Shown here: positions 44,853 through 56,189 of the stretch, in pieces
How the letters are laid out: every line of letters starts with the position of its first letter
How positions within the stretch are numbered: the first letter of the stretch is position 1
Assembly: GCA_023101885.1 (NCBI GenBank)
Contig: JALPQD010000027.1
Location: forward strand, 5,123,021-5,187,020
DNA from: Typhlomys cinereus
Lineage: Eukaryota; Chordata; Mammalia; Rodentia; Platacanthomyidae
DNA: 64,000 nt
Reading direction: 5' to 3'
Made by a program: the position numbers and the translations under genes
The notes under the pieces: model-generated
The model's database searches: none
What the model was told of the DNA's origin: nothing
The model's input: only the letters and a program-made list of their open reading frames with translations

Positions 44853-45282
44853 GATGGTGTTATAGGTAAATATGGGTGTTAACTTGACAATTAAATGTTC
44901 AAGGTTTGAGCACATTTTAAAAAATTAGAAATTGAGTTAAGCCCAAAATAAGCCTACAAAAGATTATCTAACTGATAGGGAGGGCCCAGTCCATTGTGGG
45001 TAGCATACCCTGGGAAGGTGAGTAAGAGTGAGGGCACTGATTAAAGAAAATTGACGTTCTTTGGTGTATTTGGCCAGACATGCTGATCTGACAAGTAAGG
45101 ATTTTCCTTTCCAGCAGTCCTGTGGATTTTGGTGTGTCCAGTTTTCTTGAAGTAAGCTGTTTTGCTAGGCTGGACAAGGAACTTTTACCAGGAGTTATAA
45201 GCCAGAATAAAACCCTTTGTTCCCTCTAAGGTATGTTTGGTTTGAATTTTTTGGTATTGTACAGGATAACTGCAACAGATGG
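44853..45282 (+). mobile_element. Solo LTR, family B, with 5-bp target duplication
   Basis: The LTR body is 44858-45277 (420 bp), beginning TGTTATAGG and ending AACTGCAACA. It is flanked by GATGG at 44853-44857 and 45278-45282. It contains 'gtgttaacttgacaattaaa', 'gagggcccagtccattgtgg' and a 'gaataaaaccctttgttccc' polyadenylation-type region. Termini and duplication length fit a class III (ERVL/MaLR-like) solo LTR. This is the best-preserved copy of family B here. Confidence 0.75.
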
Positions 45283-45294
45283 AGGGGACTGTTT

Positions 45295-45520
45295 CAGTAA
45301 GTGTTACATTTAGTAAAAAGATGTTTTGGCAGGTGAGAAGGGTTCCCACTCTGAGAAGTTCTTATGGATGTGGTATGGGCAGTTCCCTAGACTCTGGGTA
45401 TTAGTATAAATTCTCTTGCTTCAACTATGAATTGTAACCAGAATCTTAAATTCTTAAAGAATAAGACCCCTTGTTGCCATAAGCTGTTTGGTCATGTATT
45501 TATAAGTAGCATGATGCATA
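45295..45520 (+). mobile_element. Family B LTR fragment, 3' half
   Basis: 'gggcagttccctagactctg', 'gtattagtataaattctctt', 'gaattgtaaccagaatctt' and 'ataagctgtttggtcatgta' repeat the 3' half of the neighbouring LTR at lower identity. The 5' part is missing. Confidence 0.5.
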
Positions 45521-46150
45521 TATATGTGTGTGTATAGTATGCATGCACTATATGTGCATAAGAGAACAGAGTGCTATGTACCTTTAAGTGGAATGAGAAA
45601 CAACACTATATTCCACTGAGAATTATATCCTGAATACCTTATGAAAGTGCTAAGAAAGCTTCCAGATAATCATCATGTTTCTGTCTCATCAAGCAGTTGA
45701 TAAGAATCATCGTAGCCAAAGCCATAGTTCCTTCACAGCAATTCAAGACAGAGTGTCTTTGAAGGGGGAACCCATCTTCACATCTGTCCAGAAGAGATGA
45801 AAAATTGTTTTCTGAGATTAACTCAAGCTCTTGCTACAAATTCCTTCCCTCACTGCTAGATGTACTGGCCCCCATAAACCATATGAACTGCCTGAGCAGT
45901 GTCTACATTACAGTTGGGAACTAAACCAGGAACAGTGTCACAAGTCATTTGAGAAAGTCAAATGTGCTTGGAGATTTTATGCCATGTGGCTTCTCACCAA
46001 GGGAAAATATATCAGTAGTGTACAGATAGGTCCACCCTGACATGAAGGCCCAAATACAATCCCAGTAGTATACAGGATGCCAATATTAGTATACAATTAT
46101 AGTACACATATTTCTTAAGAGGAAAATATTATTATGTCAATAGTGTGTAC
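45520..46150. other. Nothing assigned
   Basis: No gene or repeat was recognised. The 69-residue frame at 45831-46040 has no known motif. Confidence 0.35.
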
Positions 46151-46154
46151 TGAA

Positions 46155-46275
46155 TTGGACATGGTGGTACCTGCTTGTATCCCAGAATTTGAAAAACTAA
46201 TGCCAAAGGACTGAGAGTTCACAATCAAACTGGCCTCATCTATAACAAGTTCCTGCCTTGCAAAAAAGGTGGTGA
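46155..46275 (+). mobile_element. B1-like SINE fragment
   Basis: 'tggacatggtggtacctgct', 'tgtatcccagaatttgaaaa' and 'aaactggcctcatctataac' follow a B1-type monomer. Confidence 0.6.
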
Positions 46276-46284
46276 GACAATGGC

Positions 46285-47660
46285 ATTGAATGGTCTTAAC
46301 TAAGCTTGATGTCTTCGTCACTTCTGAGGAGATAATTTATAACTAAGTACAATCATCTAATAGTTTAAGTATTAACCACTTGCTGGTATGCAAAGAAGTT
46401 GTTATCTTATGAAAACTAAGGAAGAAGTCTTGGATTCAGTCATCAAATAATATACTACGATGTTTATATGGTAGGGAAGATCTACAATATTTTAAGAGAG
46501 ATTGGTACAGATAAATAAAATATTTAAACTTGGGTGATGCTACTGAAATTCCTGTACAAAGACTGAACTTCCAGGAGTGCTCCACACCTCTGCAACAACA
46601 AGGTGTTCCTTAAAGATGCAAAAGTTTGTTTGATACAAGGAAATCCTTTGAAATCTTACCTGAGCAGGAACATAATGCACCTGATGAGAAGAAGGGAATT
46701 ATAGCATCAGAGAGCTGCAGAACCAGGGGCAGATGCAGAAGATTATGTGTATTTTCAGACTTTCCAGGAGGTTTAGTAGGGTTAACAGAATATAGAATTA
46801 GTGAGGAAAAAATAACCATCACATTCATCTCCAGAACAAGGCTGTAGTTCCTTTTCAAATATCTAAAATGGTGATGCCAATGTATACAAGGATGGTTCCA
46901 GAAACATAAAAGCTTAGTGTCACAGACTAAATGGAGTAGGAAAAATCAGTTACACAACAGATGGTGAAAGTGGCGTTTAATCGTAACAGAAGTGGGTGAG
47001 TTAGAATCTCACAGAATGAACATAGCATGAAAGAAAAGGAAGCTCATAATATTTACCAAAACCACAAGAAATGTGCTGCTGAGAGGGATACCACATTCTT
47101 TTAAACTTTAATGTGTTTTTCCTTGAGGCCAGTGATCATAATTGAAGATGACATTACAAAATAGGAATTAAAAAATGGCAGTGTTCATGATAAAAATCTC
47201 AAAATATTGGAATCCATTCAACAGGTAGATCAGAAGCTAGATGACTGCAGTATTAGAGGAGCAATGTCAGAGACCAAGAAGGGAAAGCTGAACAGCTGAG
47301 ACTATGGACTTGATCTGTAGAATGTAACTTTTTTCAGGGAAAGTTAGATGAACTCCCAAAAAGGATACTATTAACTCAAAGTGAATTCAAGAATAATCAC
47401 AGGAACAATGATAGCTGCCCAATGAAAAATCATGATGCTCCTTTTCTCTGGTTAAAAAAATAAGGTATCATGACAATAGCAGTCATAATCTCTCAGCTTC
47501 TGTTAATAGGGGTCCTACAGTGCTTTGAGAACTATGCATTAGGAAAAGAGGATGTCTCCTGTTAAAAGGTGACACTGGGAAACATTTCACAGAACTGGCA
47601 ACACAACTAATATCAACTTCCATCACCAGTCACAATGGTAGTGCAAATAAAATGAAAACA
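46285..47660. other. Nothing assigned
   Basis: Two antiparallel open frames near 46610-46858 overlap each other and have no recognisable motifs. Confidence 0.35.
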
Positions 47661-47666
47661 TTGGGC

Positions 47667-47788
47667 CAGTGAGAGTGGTGAGATAGCTCAGTGTTTGAGG
47701 CTTCCTCTCTCGCAAACCTGGCAAGCTGAGTTTGATCCCTAGTAGTCCACATGAGGGCTGAGAGAACGAATTTCTAAAAATGGCCCTA

Positions 47789-47857
<69 letters not shown>

Positions 47858-47872
47858 TCTCTCTCTCTCCCC
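47667..47872 (+). mobile_element. tRNA-derived SINE with long (CT)n tail
   Basis: Head 'gtggtgagatagctcagtgt', B-box 'gagtttgatccctagtag' and 'tccacatgagggctgagaga' match a B2-superfamily SINE of a different subtype from the DIP-like copies. It ends in about 80 bases of CT repeat (47790-47872), then aaataaataaataa. The poly-(RE) frame on the minus strand is the CT repeat. Confidence 0.7.
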
Positions 47873-47989
47873 ACTGCCCTCTTTCACAAATAAATAAATA
47901 AGTAACATAATATAACATCCCTATATTTCCATTGGAATGAATAATATAAATAAAACAGCAGTAGTATATGCAGATGATTATGCAGAGAT

Positions 47990-48330
47990 CTTAGAATATA
48001 AAGTCCCACCACCATTCTGGAAAGCAATGTGACAGTTTTTAGGGAAAGACACATGCAACTGCCTTGAGACTCACCAGCTGTGTTCTTGGATATTCTTCCC
48101 AGAGAAATTAAAATGAATATTTAAATAACTTTACATGATTGTCCATATCAGCTTTATTTGTAACAGGCAACATCTGAAAATAATCCATCTAAGCCTCAGC
48201 TTGATTAAAAAATTATAGCCTATCTGTACCACAGAAAATTATAAATGATAGCTATGAATAATAATATATTGATACATCATGCAACCTTGGAATTACTTTA
48301 GGTTAAAGACAATCCCAAAAGATATTTTTC
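47990..48330 (+). mobile_element. Old L1 ORF2 fragment
   Basis: 'ccaccattctggaaagcaat', 'gtgttcttggatattcttcc', 'tttatttgtaacaggcaaca' and 'catcatgcaaccttgg' follow the order of the L1 ORF2 3' region at high divergence. Confidence 0.55.
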
Positions 48331-48755
48331 TAGATAAACTTCTTTGATAATTTCAGATACATGTTGTTTTAAGAACCAAAACTGATAAATCTTAAGTCAA
48401 TTTTACTCAGGTTTCCCTAATATAGTTTCTTCCAAGATTATAATGAAATATAATGACCAGGCTATGCACTTAGATTCATTCAAGAAATACTAAATTTGCA
48501 TTACTTGAGTAATTCCCCTTCTAGTCACATCCTTTTCTTTCCACTTCTCTTTTTCATCCTCTAGAAAACACTATCTTTCTTTACATTTATATACTTCTGT
48601 CTTTTGATAATGATATATAAGTGTAAATATATAAAATATTTCTTGCTGTGATACAATCTTCCCTGCAAATGGCCTGGTGTGAAGGCCCGTTGCTTCAGCA
48701 GGCATGATGGAGGCTCAGGTCTAGTCCCAATTCATAATTCACAGTTTATACACTG

Positions 48756-48756
<1 letters not shown>

Positions 48757-48799
<43 letters not shown>
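48757..48799 (+). repeat. (CA)n microsatellite
   Basis: About 21 CA units, with no SINE recognised upstream. Confidence 0.95.
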
Positions 48800-48802
<3 letters not shown>

Positions 48803-48839
48803 TATATCTCACATCAGGACTTACTAAAAGTGATATTCT

Positions 48840-49070
48840 TGGTCAAGTGATCCCAAATGATTATGCCAACTTTTGTGTGCTCATATAATGCAATACTATT
48901 CAATATGTGAATAAATGGAATGAACACACAGCCATTGAATCTTGGAACTTGAGCTTCAGGACAAATGCCACATGATCTCATTTATATGGTGAGTGTAAAA
49001 AAAAGTAAAACCCTTAAAAGCTGACAGGAAACTAGATAATATGAACTGTAGGGTAGATTTCAAATAGTTC
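48840..49070 (+). mobile_element. Old L1 3'-end fragment
   Basis: 'ataatgcaatactattcaat', 'caggacaaatgccacatgat' and 'ctcatttatatggtgagtg' match the end of ORF2 and the start of the 3' UTR of an old L1. Probably the continuation of 47990-48330. Confidence 0.55.
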
Positions 49071-50600
49071 AAAAAATGTATTGTGCATCTACAATTACTG
49101 CTAATAATGCTTTCCATGCCTTAAAGTTGCTAAAAAGAAATCTAATTTTAAGTGTTCTCACTAAAAAGACATTCTTTCTTTTATATAAACATTGGCACTC
49201 TGCTCTGTGGAAACAGGCAGGAATTTGACCAAGTGTTTGTAAGAAACTCAATTATAAGTTACTATAGAAGATTCCAGAAAGAATGCTTTCCAAAAGAGAT
49301 AACAAATAAATTTTCATTTAGTGCCATTGGATTAAATAATGTCGATTTTGTTTTCAATTATAAAATTTTAAAAAATAGAAATCATTTCAAAGAACTTCAA
49401 AAGAAAACATTGAACTGGAGAGATGGCCTTAGTGCAGACGGCTTGCTTAGTGTGTGTGGGTATTTTAAAGTTAAATTATACCAATGAAATAACCTTGGAT
49501 CTGGGAGAAATCAATGAATGGATAATTATTATTTAGAATTAGTAAATGAAATCAATATATATAATGATATTAAATATATGGTAACAATATGAGATAGGCA
49601 TGCAATAATAAGCTAGAAAAAACTAATAGAATAGATGAAAGAAATAAGTATGGATTAGGAAAGAAACTGGCAGAAATCCGTGATTAGAGAACAAAAATTA
49701 TTGCATTAAATGTTAAAGAAGCTTAACAACTAGCCTGGCATCTGAAAGCTTTTAAATTATAGACAAGCATCTGGGAAAATCAAACAAAAATGATAGAATG
49801 CAAATTAACAATATAAATAATTAGGGAAAATGGACAAAAGTAGTAATTTTATAGTAATTTTGAAAATAGATGAAATTGAGAGATTTAAAACACTCATAAT
49901 AAACCTTCCTGACTGTCAAACCACTGCCAAAACAGTTTTCTACATGGGTTCCATAACTTAAGTAACTAGTTTGTTACATTTGTTAATGTTAAATTACTAG
50001 TTTGTTACAACTGTTTTGAGACATAGAAAATAAGAAAATGCCATCAAAATCATTAAAAATTACCTGGATAAACGATCATGCATGGATATCTAACTGAGCC
50101 TATTTCCTCAAAATGGCATTGAAGTTATACTTGTCCAGTCAGATATTAGTAGTATGTATTAGAAGAACACAGTAGGAAAATGTGTTCTTTGCCGGTGTAA
50201 AAGAGGCAAATTGCACATTGTCCACGCAGAACTGCAAGAAAGAGGAATACACACAGAGGGGACAATGTCTCGGAAAATGGGTTCATTATTGGGGGTAGGG
50301 GAGGTCAAACTAGCATCACAAAAGCATGGGCCTATAGATAACAGGTCTGAATGAGGAAAGCATCACAGCAGGCAACAGGTAAAAGGGCTGAGACTGGATA
50401 CAGAAGGTGACAATTTAGGAGTCAAACACAGCAAGAAGGAGGAAGCAAGGTGAGTGGCAGAAGAGAAGTCACTTCTCACATAGGGAAGGTATAGGTCTTG
50501 GACAAACTCATCAGAGAGTCAATCTCTGCAGTAGAGCCAGAACAAGTTATTTCTCTTTTTAGGATAAGAAGGGTTTTATAATATGTAAGCTTTTCCCTGA
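49070..50600. other. AT-rich DNA; SINE head at about 49408-49450
   Basis: 'gaactggagagatggcctta' is a B2-superfamily SINE head without a recognisable body. The rest, including the 111-residue frame at 49152-49487 that runs over this head, shows no gene-like feature. Confidence 0.4.
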
Positions 50601-50604
50601 CTGA

Positions 50605-50750
50605 GTTAGACAATCTTTTTTTGTTTGCTTGTTTGTTTTCTTTTATTATTTTTTCCCCAATCATACAAGCTCAATAGGTACCCAGTTCCTCTTCTTCTTT
50701 CCACCCCTCCCCAGTCCCTCTTTCCTCTCTCCCCCCCAAATGCCTTTTAC
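50605..50750 (-). mobile_element. L1 3' UTR fragment
   Basis: A T-rich stretch is followed by 'catacaagctcaataggtac' and a C/T-rich tract (ccacccctccccagtccctc). This is the same layout as the 3' end of the L1 at 38.15 kb (atataagcttattgggtaag, then a C/T tract). Confidence 0.6.
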
Positions 50751-50819
50751 AACCAAACAAGTGATTTCCTGGAGTTTGCAAAAGAATGGCAAAACTAGCA
50801 TTTGACCCTTAGCCCCACT

Positions 50820-52330
50820 GATGTGAGGACTGCCTTCAGGAGAGTGAGTCTTTCAAGCAGAGCCAAGTTCAAATCCTTAGTGGTGCTACTAGCCAGTCTG
50901 GTTTTGAGCTTTTTTCCAGTGCTCTGGCCTGTTTTTCTTTAGTACAGGCATGCAAATGCTGCCTTCTTGGAGCTTTAAATTAATTAGTGTGTGAAAAGTA
51001 CCTTGCTTTGTTTAGCATAATGCTTAGCACATCAGGATAGCTTACGGTGTACTACTCATATTTCCCCCTGCATCTACTGAGGCATAATTGGCATGCAAAA
51101 TGCACATAATTCATAACTCTAATTTCATGGGGTTGGCCAAAGGTGTGCATTCATGTTATCGTGAATCTCTTCAAGTGATAAACATCCATGGCCTCTGAAA
51201 CTCAGATTAACATTTCTACATTGGCTTCAGTATAACAGCAGATTTTTCAAATGATCAGAGGAACACATATTCATGCCAAAAAAAAGTGTGGAAAAGTGGT
51301 GTGATATTCATAAGCAGGCTGAGTGAAAGTTTTTCTAATAAAAGCTTTTGCTCATAATCATTCTGGTTTTCTCTAATATAAAAAAGAAGCACGAATAAAT
51401 GTTATGATAATCCCTCTGCTTACAGTAATCCCTGAGTTTGAAAATGTGTTCTGTCAGAATGCTGTATGGCACCCCTTCCCTCCCTTATCCCTCTTCTCAG
51501 TCTCTCCCCCAGGCCTTCAGGAATGTTAGCTATTCTAACATTCTTGGGGCTTATTAATTGTAAATATTGTCATCTGTGCTAAACCAACATTAAGGTAATG
51601 AATGCAGCACAAAGCTATATAAAGCTAAGGCTAAGATTAGCAAAGTAATGCAGTTAAAGGAGTCCTCTCAAATCACTGTAGATACTCAAAGTGCTACCAA
51701 TTACAAATGACATTCCAAATCCAGACACTATACATGCTGACATTTAATACATTGTGCTAAAAATATTCTCATTGCTATAATACCACACATATAATTATTT
51801 CTATATCACTAGATTTGACAATTAATAAAATGTAGATTTCATGTATGATACATTAGAACTCAGATCTAATGTTCAAAGAGGAAATTGTGTGAAAGCAAAA
51901 TAATGTTTGACTTTATTTTCATTTAGCACCATTCACTATCCCTCCCTTTCTTCTTTCTCTTGAATTTTAGTCAATTTGGCTCTTGTAATGGAATCAAATG
52001 GGCTTTGGAGAAGAAACATAAACATCCATTTCTTGAAGCTTTGAAGACTTGAAACTCTAGGACAAGATCATTGTGCGGTTCTCAGGATGGCCTTCTCTCC
52101 TTTATTTCTAATATGGAGGAGGAAGAGGGGATGTGCATATCTCTTTTTATGAGGCTACTGATTACCCCTATTACCTAAGACCCTGTCTGCACATACCATT
52201 GCATTATGGTTACAGTTTCAGTGTACAAATTTTAAGGAGATATAGAATAAATGTCACTCATTAGTGCCAAATACCTCTATGTTACTTCACACTACCCACT
52301 GACTCCCTGGAGCTCATCCTCTTTATGTAA
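50820..52330. other. Mostly unassigned; possible old L1 fragment at 51060-51200
   Basis: 'ctactgaggcataattggca' and 'aaatgcacataattcataac' resemble an old reverse-oriented L1 3' region. A 9-bp-stem hairpin (gaatgttag / ctaacattc) occurs at about 51522-51544. Nothing else was recognised. Confidence 0.35.
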
Positions 52331-52334
52331 GAAG

Positions 52335-52337
<3 letters not shown>

Positions 52338-52370
<33 letters not shown>
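52338..52370. repeat. (TA)n microsatellite
   Basis: About 16 uninterrupted TA units. Confidence 0.95.
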
Positions 52371-52372
<2 letters not shown>

Positions 52373-52615
52373 TTAGTTCAGCATCAGAATCAAGCATAAC
52401 ATATTCTGTCTCCCACACAGGACTCTTATTATGAAAATAAATGATTTATAATCATTCCTATACAGTATATGTCACTGGGAAAAAATTCTTCTCTTTCTTC
52501 TTCTATGCCTATTTCCAAAAAATATGAATGAAGAGAAAAAAATAGAACTAACAAGAATAATTATGCTCAGTGCACAACTGGAAAGAAAAAGGTTAGGTAA
52601 ATTGAGCAATAATAG

Positions 52616-52975
52616 TGTACTAGCTACTCACCTCTATTGCTGTGAGACAGCACTCAAATGCAACTTAAGGGAGAAGAGATTTATCAGTTTACAGTTTCAG
52701 GGGAAAATACAGTTCTTCATGGTGGAACATGGTGGTTGGCTGACATAAGCTGGAGGATGCTTAGGTCACATCCATCCATCATGTATGTTGAGAGTTACAA
52801 ACTGCAAGACAAGACTAGCTAACTGAAGCAGGGTAAGGCTAACTAACCTCAAAGACCACCTCATGTGAGTGCCTTTCTCCAAAAAGGCTCTAACTCCTGA
52901 AGGTACCATGACCTTCCCAAATAACTAAAAATTCAAACTGAGTCTATGGGATGCAAGTCACATTTCAAACAATGT
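52616..52975 (-). mobile_element. LTR-like repeat, family A
   Basis: On the plus strand it runs from tgtactagct through 'cctctattgctgtgagacag', 'gagatttatcagtttacagt', 'ctaactcctgaaggtaccat' to 'cacatttcaaacaatgta'. Same family and orientation as 11878 and 44287. The flanking bases (atag on each side) could be an aged duplication but are not convincing. Confidence 0.65.
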
Positions 52976-52979
52976 ATAG

Positions 52980-53250
52980 TAATTTACTGAATAATTGGTT
53001 GTTTATGTCTGGCTGTATGTCTGAAATCTAATATTTCTTCCTTTTTCCATATTTTATATGTAGGGTACCTGAATGTTTCTGTGTATGTTCTTATGAGTAT
53101 GGGTGCCTGAAGTTGATGTCAGAAATCATCCCTATTTTAATTTCTGTGGGGGGCATCTTTTCAAATTTGTGAGTGGATAGGGCTTGTGTGAGTGGGACAG
53201 CTCAATGTATTATCAGAAACCCACCTTCAGTTGCTATTCTACTATATTTC
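52980..53250. other. Nothing assigned
   Basis: Possibly part of a diverged SINE or LTR, but no confident match. Confidence 0.3.
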
Positions 53251-53495
53251 TATTTATTTATTTGTTTTGGTGACAGGGTCTCTAATTAAATCCAGTTGTT
53301 GCCAGTAAGAGTACTCAGGCTACCTAGCTTGATCTGGCTATTACCATTACCAGCAGTCTCCATCTTCTGAGGCTAGAATTATAGGCAGTAGCTACATAGC
53401 ATGCTACATGGAATCTAGGGATTTAAACTTTGGGCTTTTGCTAGTGCAGCAAGCATTTTTCTGGCTGGACCATCTCCCCGTTCCCTGCTAGGAGA
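53250..53495 (-). mobile_element. B4-like SINE
   Basis: Reverse orientation. 'tttggtgacagggtctctaa' and 'gaggctagaattataggcag' are the B1-like part. 'ctagggatttaaactttggg', 'agcaagcatttttc' and 'gctggaccatctcccc' are the tRNA/ID-like part. Confidence 0.65.
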
Positions 53496-53719
53496 TTTCA
53501 GGCACTAAGTAGAATTAGATCCCTCTAACTTCCTTAATATTGCCCTGAATCCTATAATAGCCTTACTTATTAATTTGACCACAGAAATGAGAGGTAGGGC
53601 ACTGAGAACGTTAATAAATGAAACAGGAAAGATGTTATACTTTATTTAGAACTATCATCTCAGATAAAATAATTACAAAACAGAATTTATCATTTTCTTT
53701 TTAAAAATCTATGAAGTCA

Positions 53720-53795
53720 TGGGGCTGGAGAGATGGGGGGGGGCTGCGCTTCTGGTCCTGGTGGGCAGGGTCTGTGAATCCTGGGACAGAACAAA
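53720..53795 (+). mobile_element. DIP-like SINE with its tRNA core deleted
   Basis: 'ggggctggagagatgg' joins through a G run directly to 'ctgcgcttctggtcctggtg', which normally lies about 110 bases further on. The B-box region is missing and no CA tail follows, only an A-rich end. Confidence 0.7.
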
Positions 53796-53899
53796 AAATT
53801 TAAAAAAATGTATCAAGTCCATTTCTTAATCTAAATTGAGTAGGCCTATGATTCTTATTTTGCTGATAACTCAGTAATTCATGTAATATAAAATGCATC

Positions 53900-54810
53900 C
53901 ACTGACTCAAGTAATTCAATGTTTTCTGCTATATTCAAAGTTGTGCTCCATATCTGTTAATATAACCTAATCTCCTCCAGCACACAAATTTCATTATTAG
54001 CATTTCAGATAAATGTAATCATATGCAGCATATTGAGCTTGGCTTCTTTTACTTAGCATATTGTTTTCAAGGTTCCTCTGCAGTGTGCTATGCAGCAGGA
54101 CTCTGTCATATTCATGATCAAATAATATCACATTACAAACAGGTATATCAAATTCCTTTATCCAATCATCAGTGACAGACATTGGGTTATATCCATACTC
54201 AGCTTACTATAATTTTTGTATGGACAATGTTGGCAAGTATTTTGTATGCAGATTTAGGAGAAGTGCTGGATTATGTGATAACGTTGTTTCTCATTCTGAA
54301 TGATTATAGGCAGTTTGTTTTTCCCACAGCCATACAACTTTTTCACAACCACTTCACACTAGTTTGTAGTTTCATTAGCCATTAATATATATTCTTTGCA
54401 GAAATGTCTACCAAAACATGTGCCAAAATTTAAAGATACCTTATATTTCTTTTTCTGAAGTGAAGTGCTATGGACTAAACCTAGGGTCACTAACCTACCA
54501 CTTGAGCCTCTATGTGTGATTTTCTTGAGGATTTGTAAGAGTTCTTTAAGCATTTCATATAGTAATCCAAAATGATTGTTATATGAAAATATTCTTCTAC
54601 TTCAATTGGTCATTTTTTATTTTCTTGATAGTTCTCATCAAACTTGAAATTTTTAAATTTTATTAGGTCAATTTTTTTCTATATTTCTTTAATTCTTGTG
54701 TTTTTGGTATTATACCTCAGAAGCTAGTGCTTAATCCAAAGTCATGCAAATCACTTAAGGTTAATGCACTGACATCCAGAGATATTCCAGTCACGATGTT
54801 TTTAAAAGAA
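53900..54810 (-). mobile_element. Old L1 ORF2/3' region, minus strand
   Basis: Plus-strand order: 'ttttacttagcatattgttt', 'tttatccaatcatcagtgac', 'tgacagacattgggttatat', then after a SINE 'gtcattttttattttcttga' and 'ggtattatacctcagaagct'. This follows the reverse complement of an old L1 3' half. Short frames on both strands are remnants or chance. Confidence 0.6.
54458..54518 (-). mobile_element. ID-like tRNA SINE fragment
   Basis: 'gtgctatggactaaacctag', 'ggtcactaacctaccacttg' and 'agcctc' are the reverse complement of an ID/tRNA-type SINE, inserted in the old L1. Confidence 0.5.
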
Positions 54811-54814
54811 ATAT

Positions 54815-55560
54815 TTTCTCCAAATAATATAACATGTTTGAAATGTTCTCACAATGTAGCAGTCATATTCTTTACTGGGATTAGGAAAAGAACTGCTCAT
54901 TACAGTTATCTTTTCAGTGGACAAATCATTAGATTTAATGATCATTTTTGGCAAAAGAATCCTATCAAAACTTAAAAATAAGTTTTACTTTTATGAAAGT
55001 ATGATAAATTTTTAGGTAAAATCACACAATGTACTGAAGTAAAATGGAGCCCATGGACTGAGGGAGGGAGACAGGTTCACTCTTTTGGTAATAACATATA
55101 TTACCAAGCTTAACTTAATATTATGAACATGAGATCCTTATAAGTAGGAGATATACCTTACCTGAGTATCATGAGAATAATTCCCATAGTAACCTGTTAA
55201 TGAACATAATTTCTAAAGTAAAAATTCTGCGTTTGACATCCAATTGAAGATTTTTGGTTAGTTCATACATACAAAAGGCTTATGATATAAAATCACATTT
55301 ACTTATAATTCTAATGAAATCCCTTTAGCCATCAAATGGAAATTAATGCCTCTTCTTTCAGTTGTATCTAAACACCATTCTAGTCTCACTTCAAATAAGT
55401 AATTATCAAGAAAGAAGAAGTACTTAAAATAGCTTGCTTTAGATAGATAGTAATAAAATAACCCAGTTTCCTAACTAATGTTGTATGAAGAGTTTCAAAT
55501 TATTCTCTGGGATGAAAGGGTGTTAATGTGGCCTCTGAGGTTTCTACCACTCATCTATGA
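54815..55560. other. AT-rich DNA, nothing assigned
   Basis: No gene or repeat was recognised. Confidence 0.35.

Positions 55561-55561
<1 letters not shown>

Positions 55562-55633
<72 letters not shown>
55562..55633 (+). repeat. (CT)n(CA)n compound microsatellite
   Basis: About 19 CT units followed directly by about 16 CA units. Cysteine/valine and arginine/glutamate frames on the minus strand are artefacts. Confidence 0.95.
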
Positions 55634-55638
<5 letters not shown>

Positions 55639-55984
55639 ACATACCTGGATGCATTCAATTACCTGCCACCGTTCATTCCTTAACCCTTTACATTGTGGTT
55701 TCACATTCCCATGGCTCACTAAAACTGTGACATCTGGAGTTATTAATAGTCTTTCTTGGGGCTTTTTTCTCTTGAATGTTTGAAGGTGAAAACTGCATCC
55801 TCTATCTTCCCTTGACATTAGAATATCTGCTAATTCTGGTAACACTTTTATTGCATCCCTGCTTCTTTCTTTGGCCTTTACACATCTTTGTCACAAAATA
55901 CAGATGTTTCAAAGGTCCATTCTCACACTTTCTTCAGCTTTGTACATTTATCTCTCTTCCTCCACTCATGACCTTTCAAGTTGT

Positions 55985-56185
55985 GTCTCTGACTTCTCTC
56001 TTCGAATTTAACCCTGATCTGTTGGGGATTATCTTAATTAGGTTAATTAAGTTGGAAAGACACTTTCACCCTGGATTGTACCTGAGCACATTATGGAGAG
56101 CCACATTAAGCTTCTACCACTGTTACTTACCTGTAATGATGTTCCGTAGCTTGAACTGAGAGGCAAAATAAAACTTATTTTCTGT
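55985..56185 (+). mobile_element. Possible family B LTR fragment
   Basis: 'ctgttggggattatcttaat', 'taggttaattaag' and an 'ggcaaaataaaacttatttt' 3' part recall family B. Diverged. Confidence 0.35.
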
Positions 56186-56189
56186 AATC

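Noticed and set aside
47623..47874. Poly-(RE) protein frame on the minus strand
   Set aside because: It is the reverse complement of the (CT)n tail of a SINE.
55478..56159. Open frames around the CT/CA microsatellite and the 127-residue frame at 55776-56159
   Set aside because: The first are microsatellite artefacts. The second has no domain and its end overlaps an LTR-like fragment.
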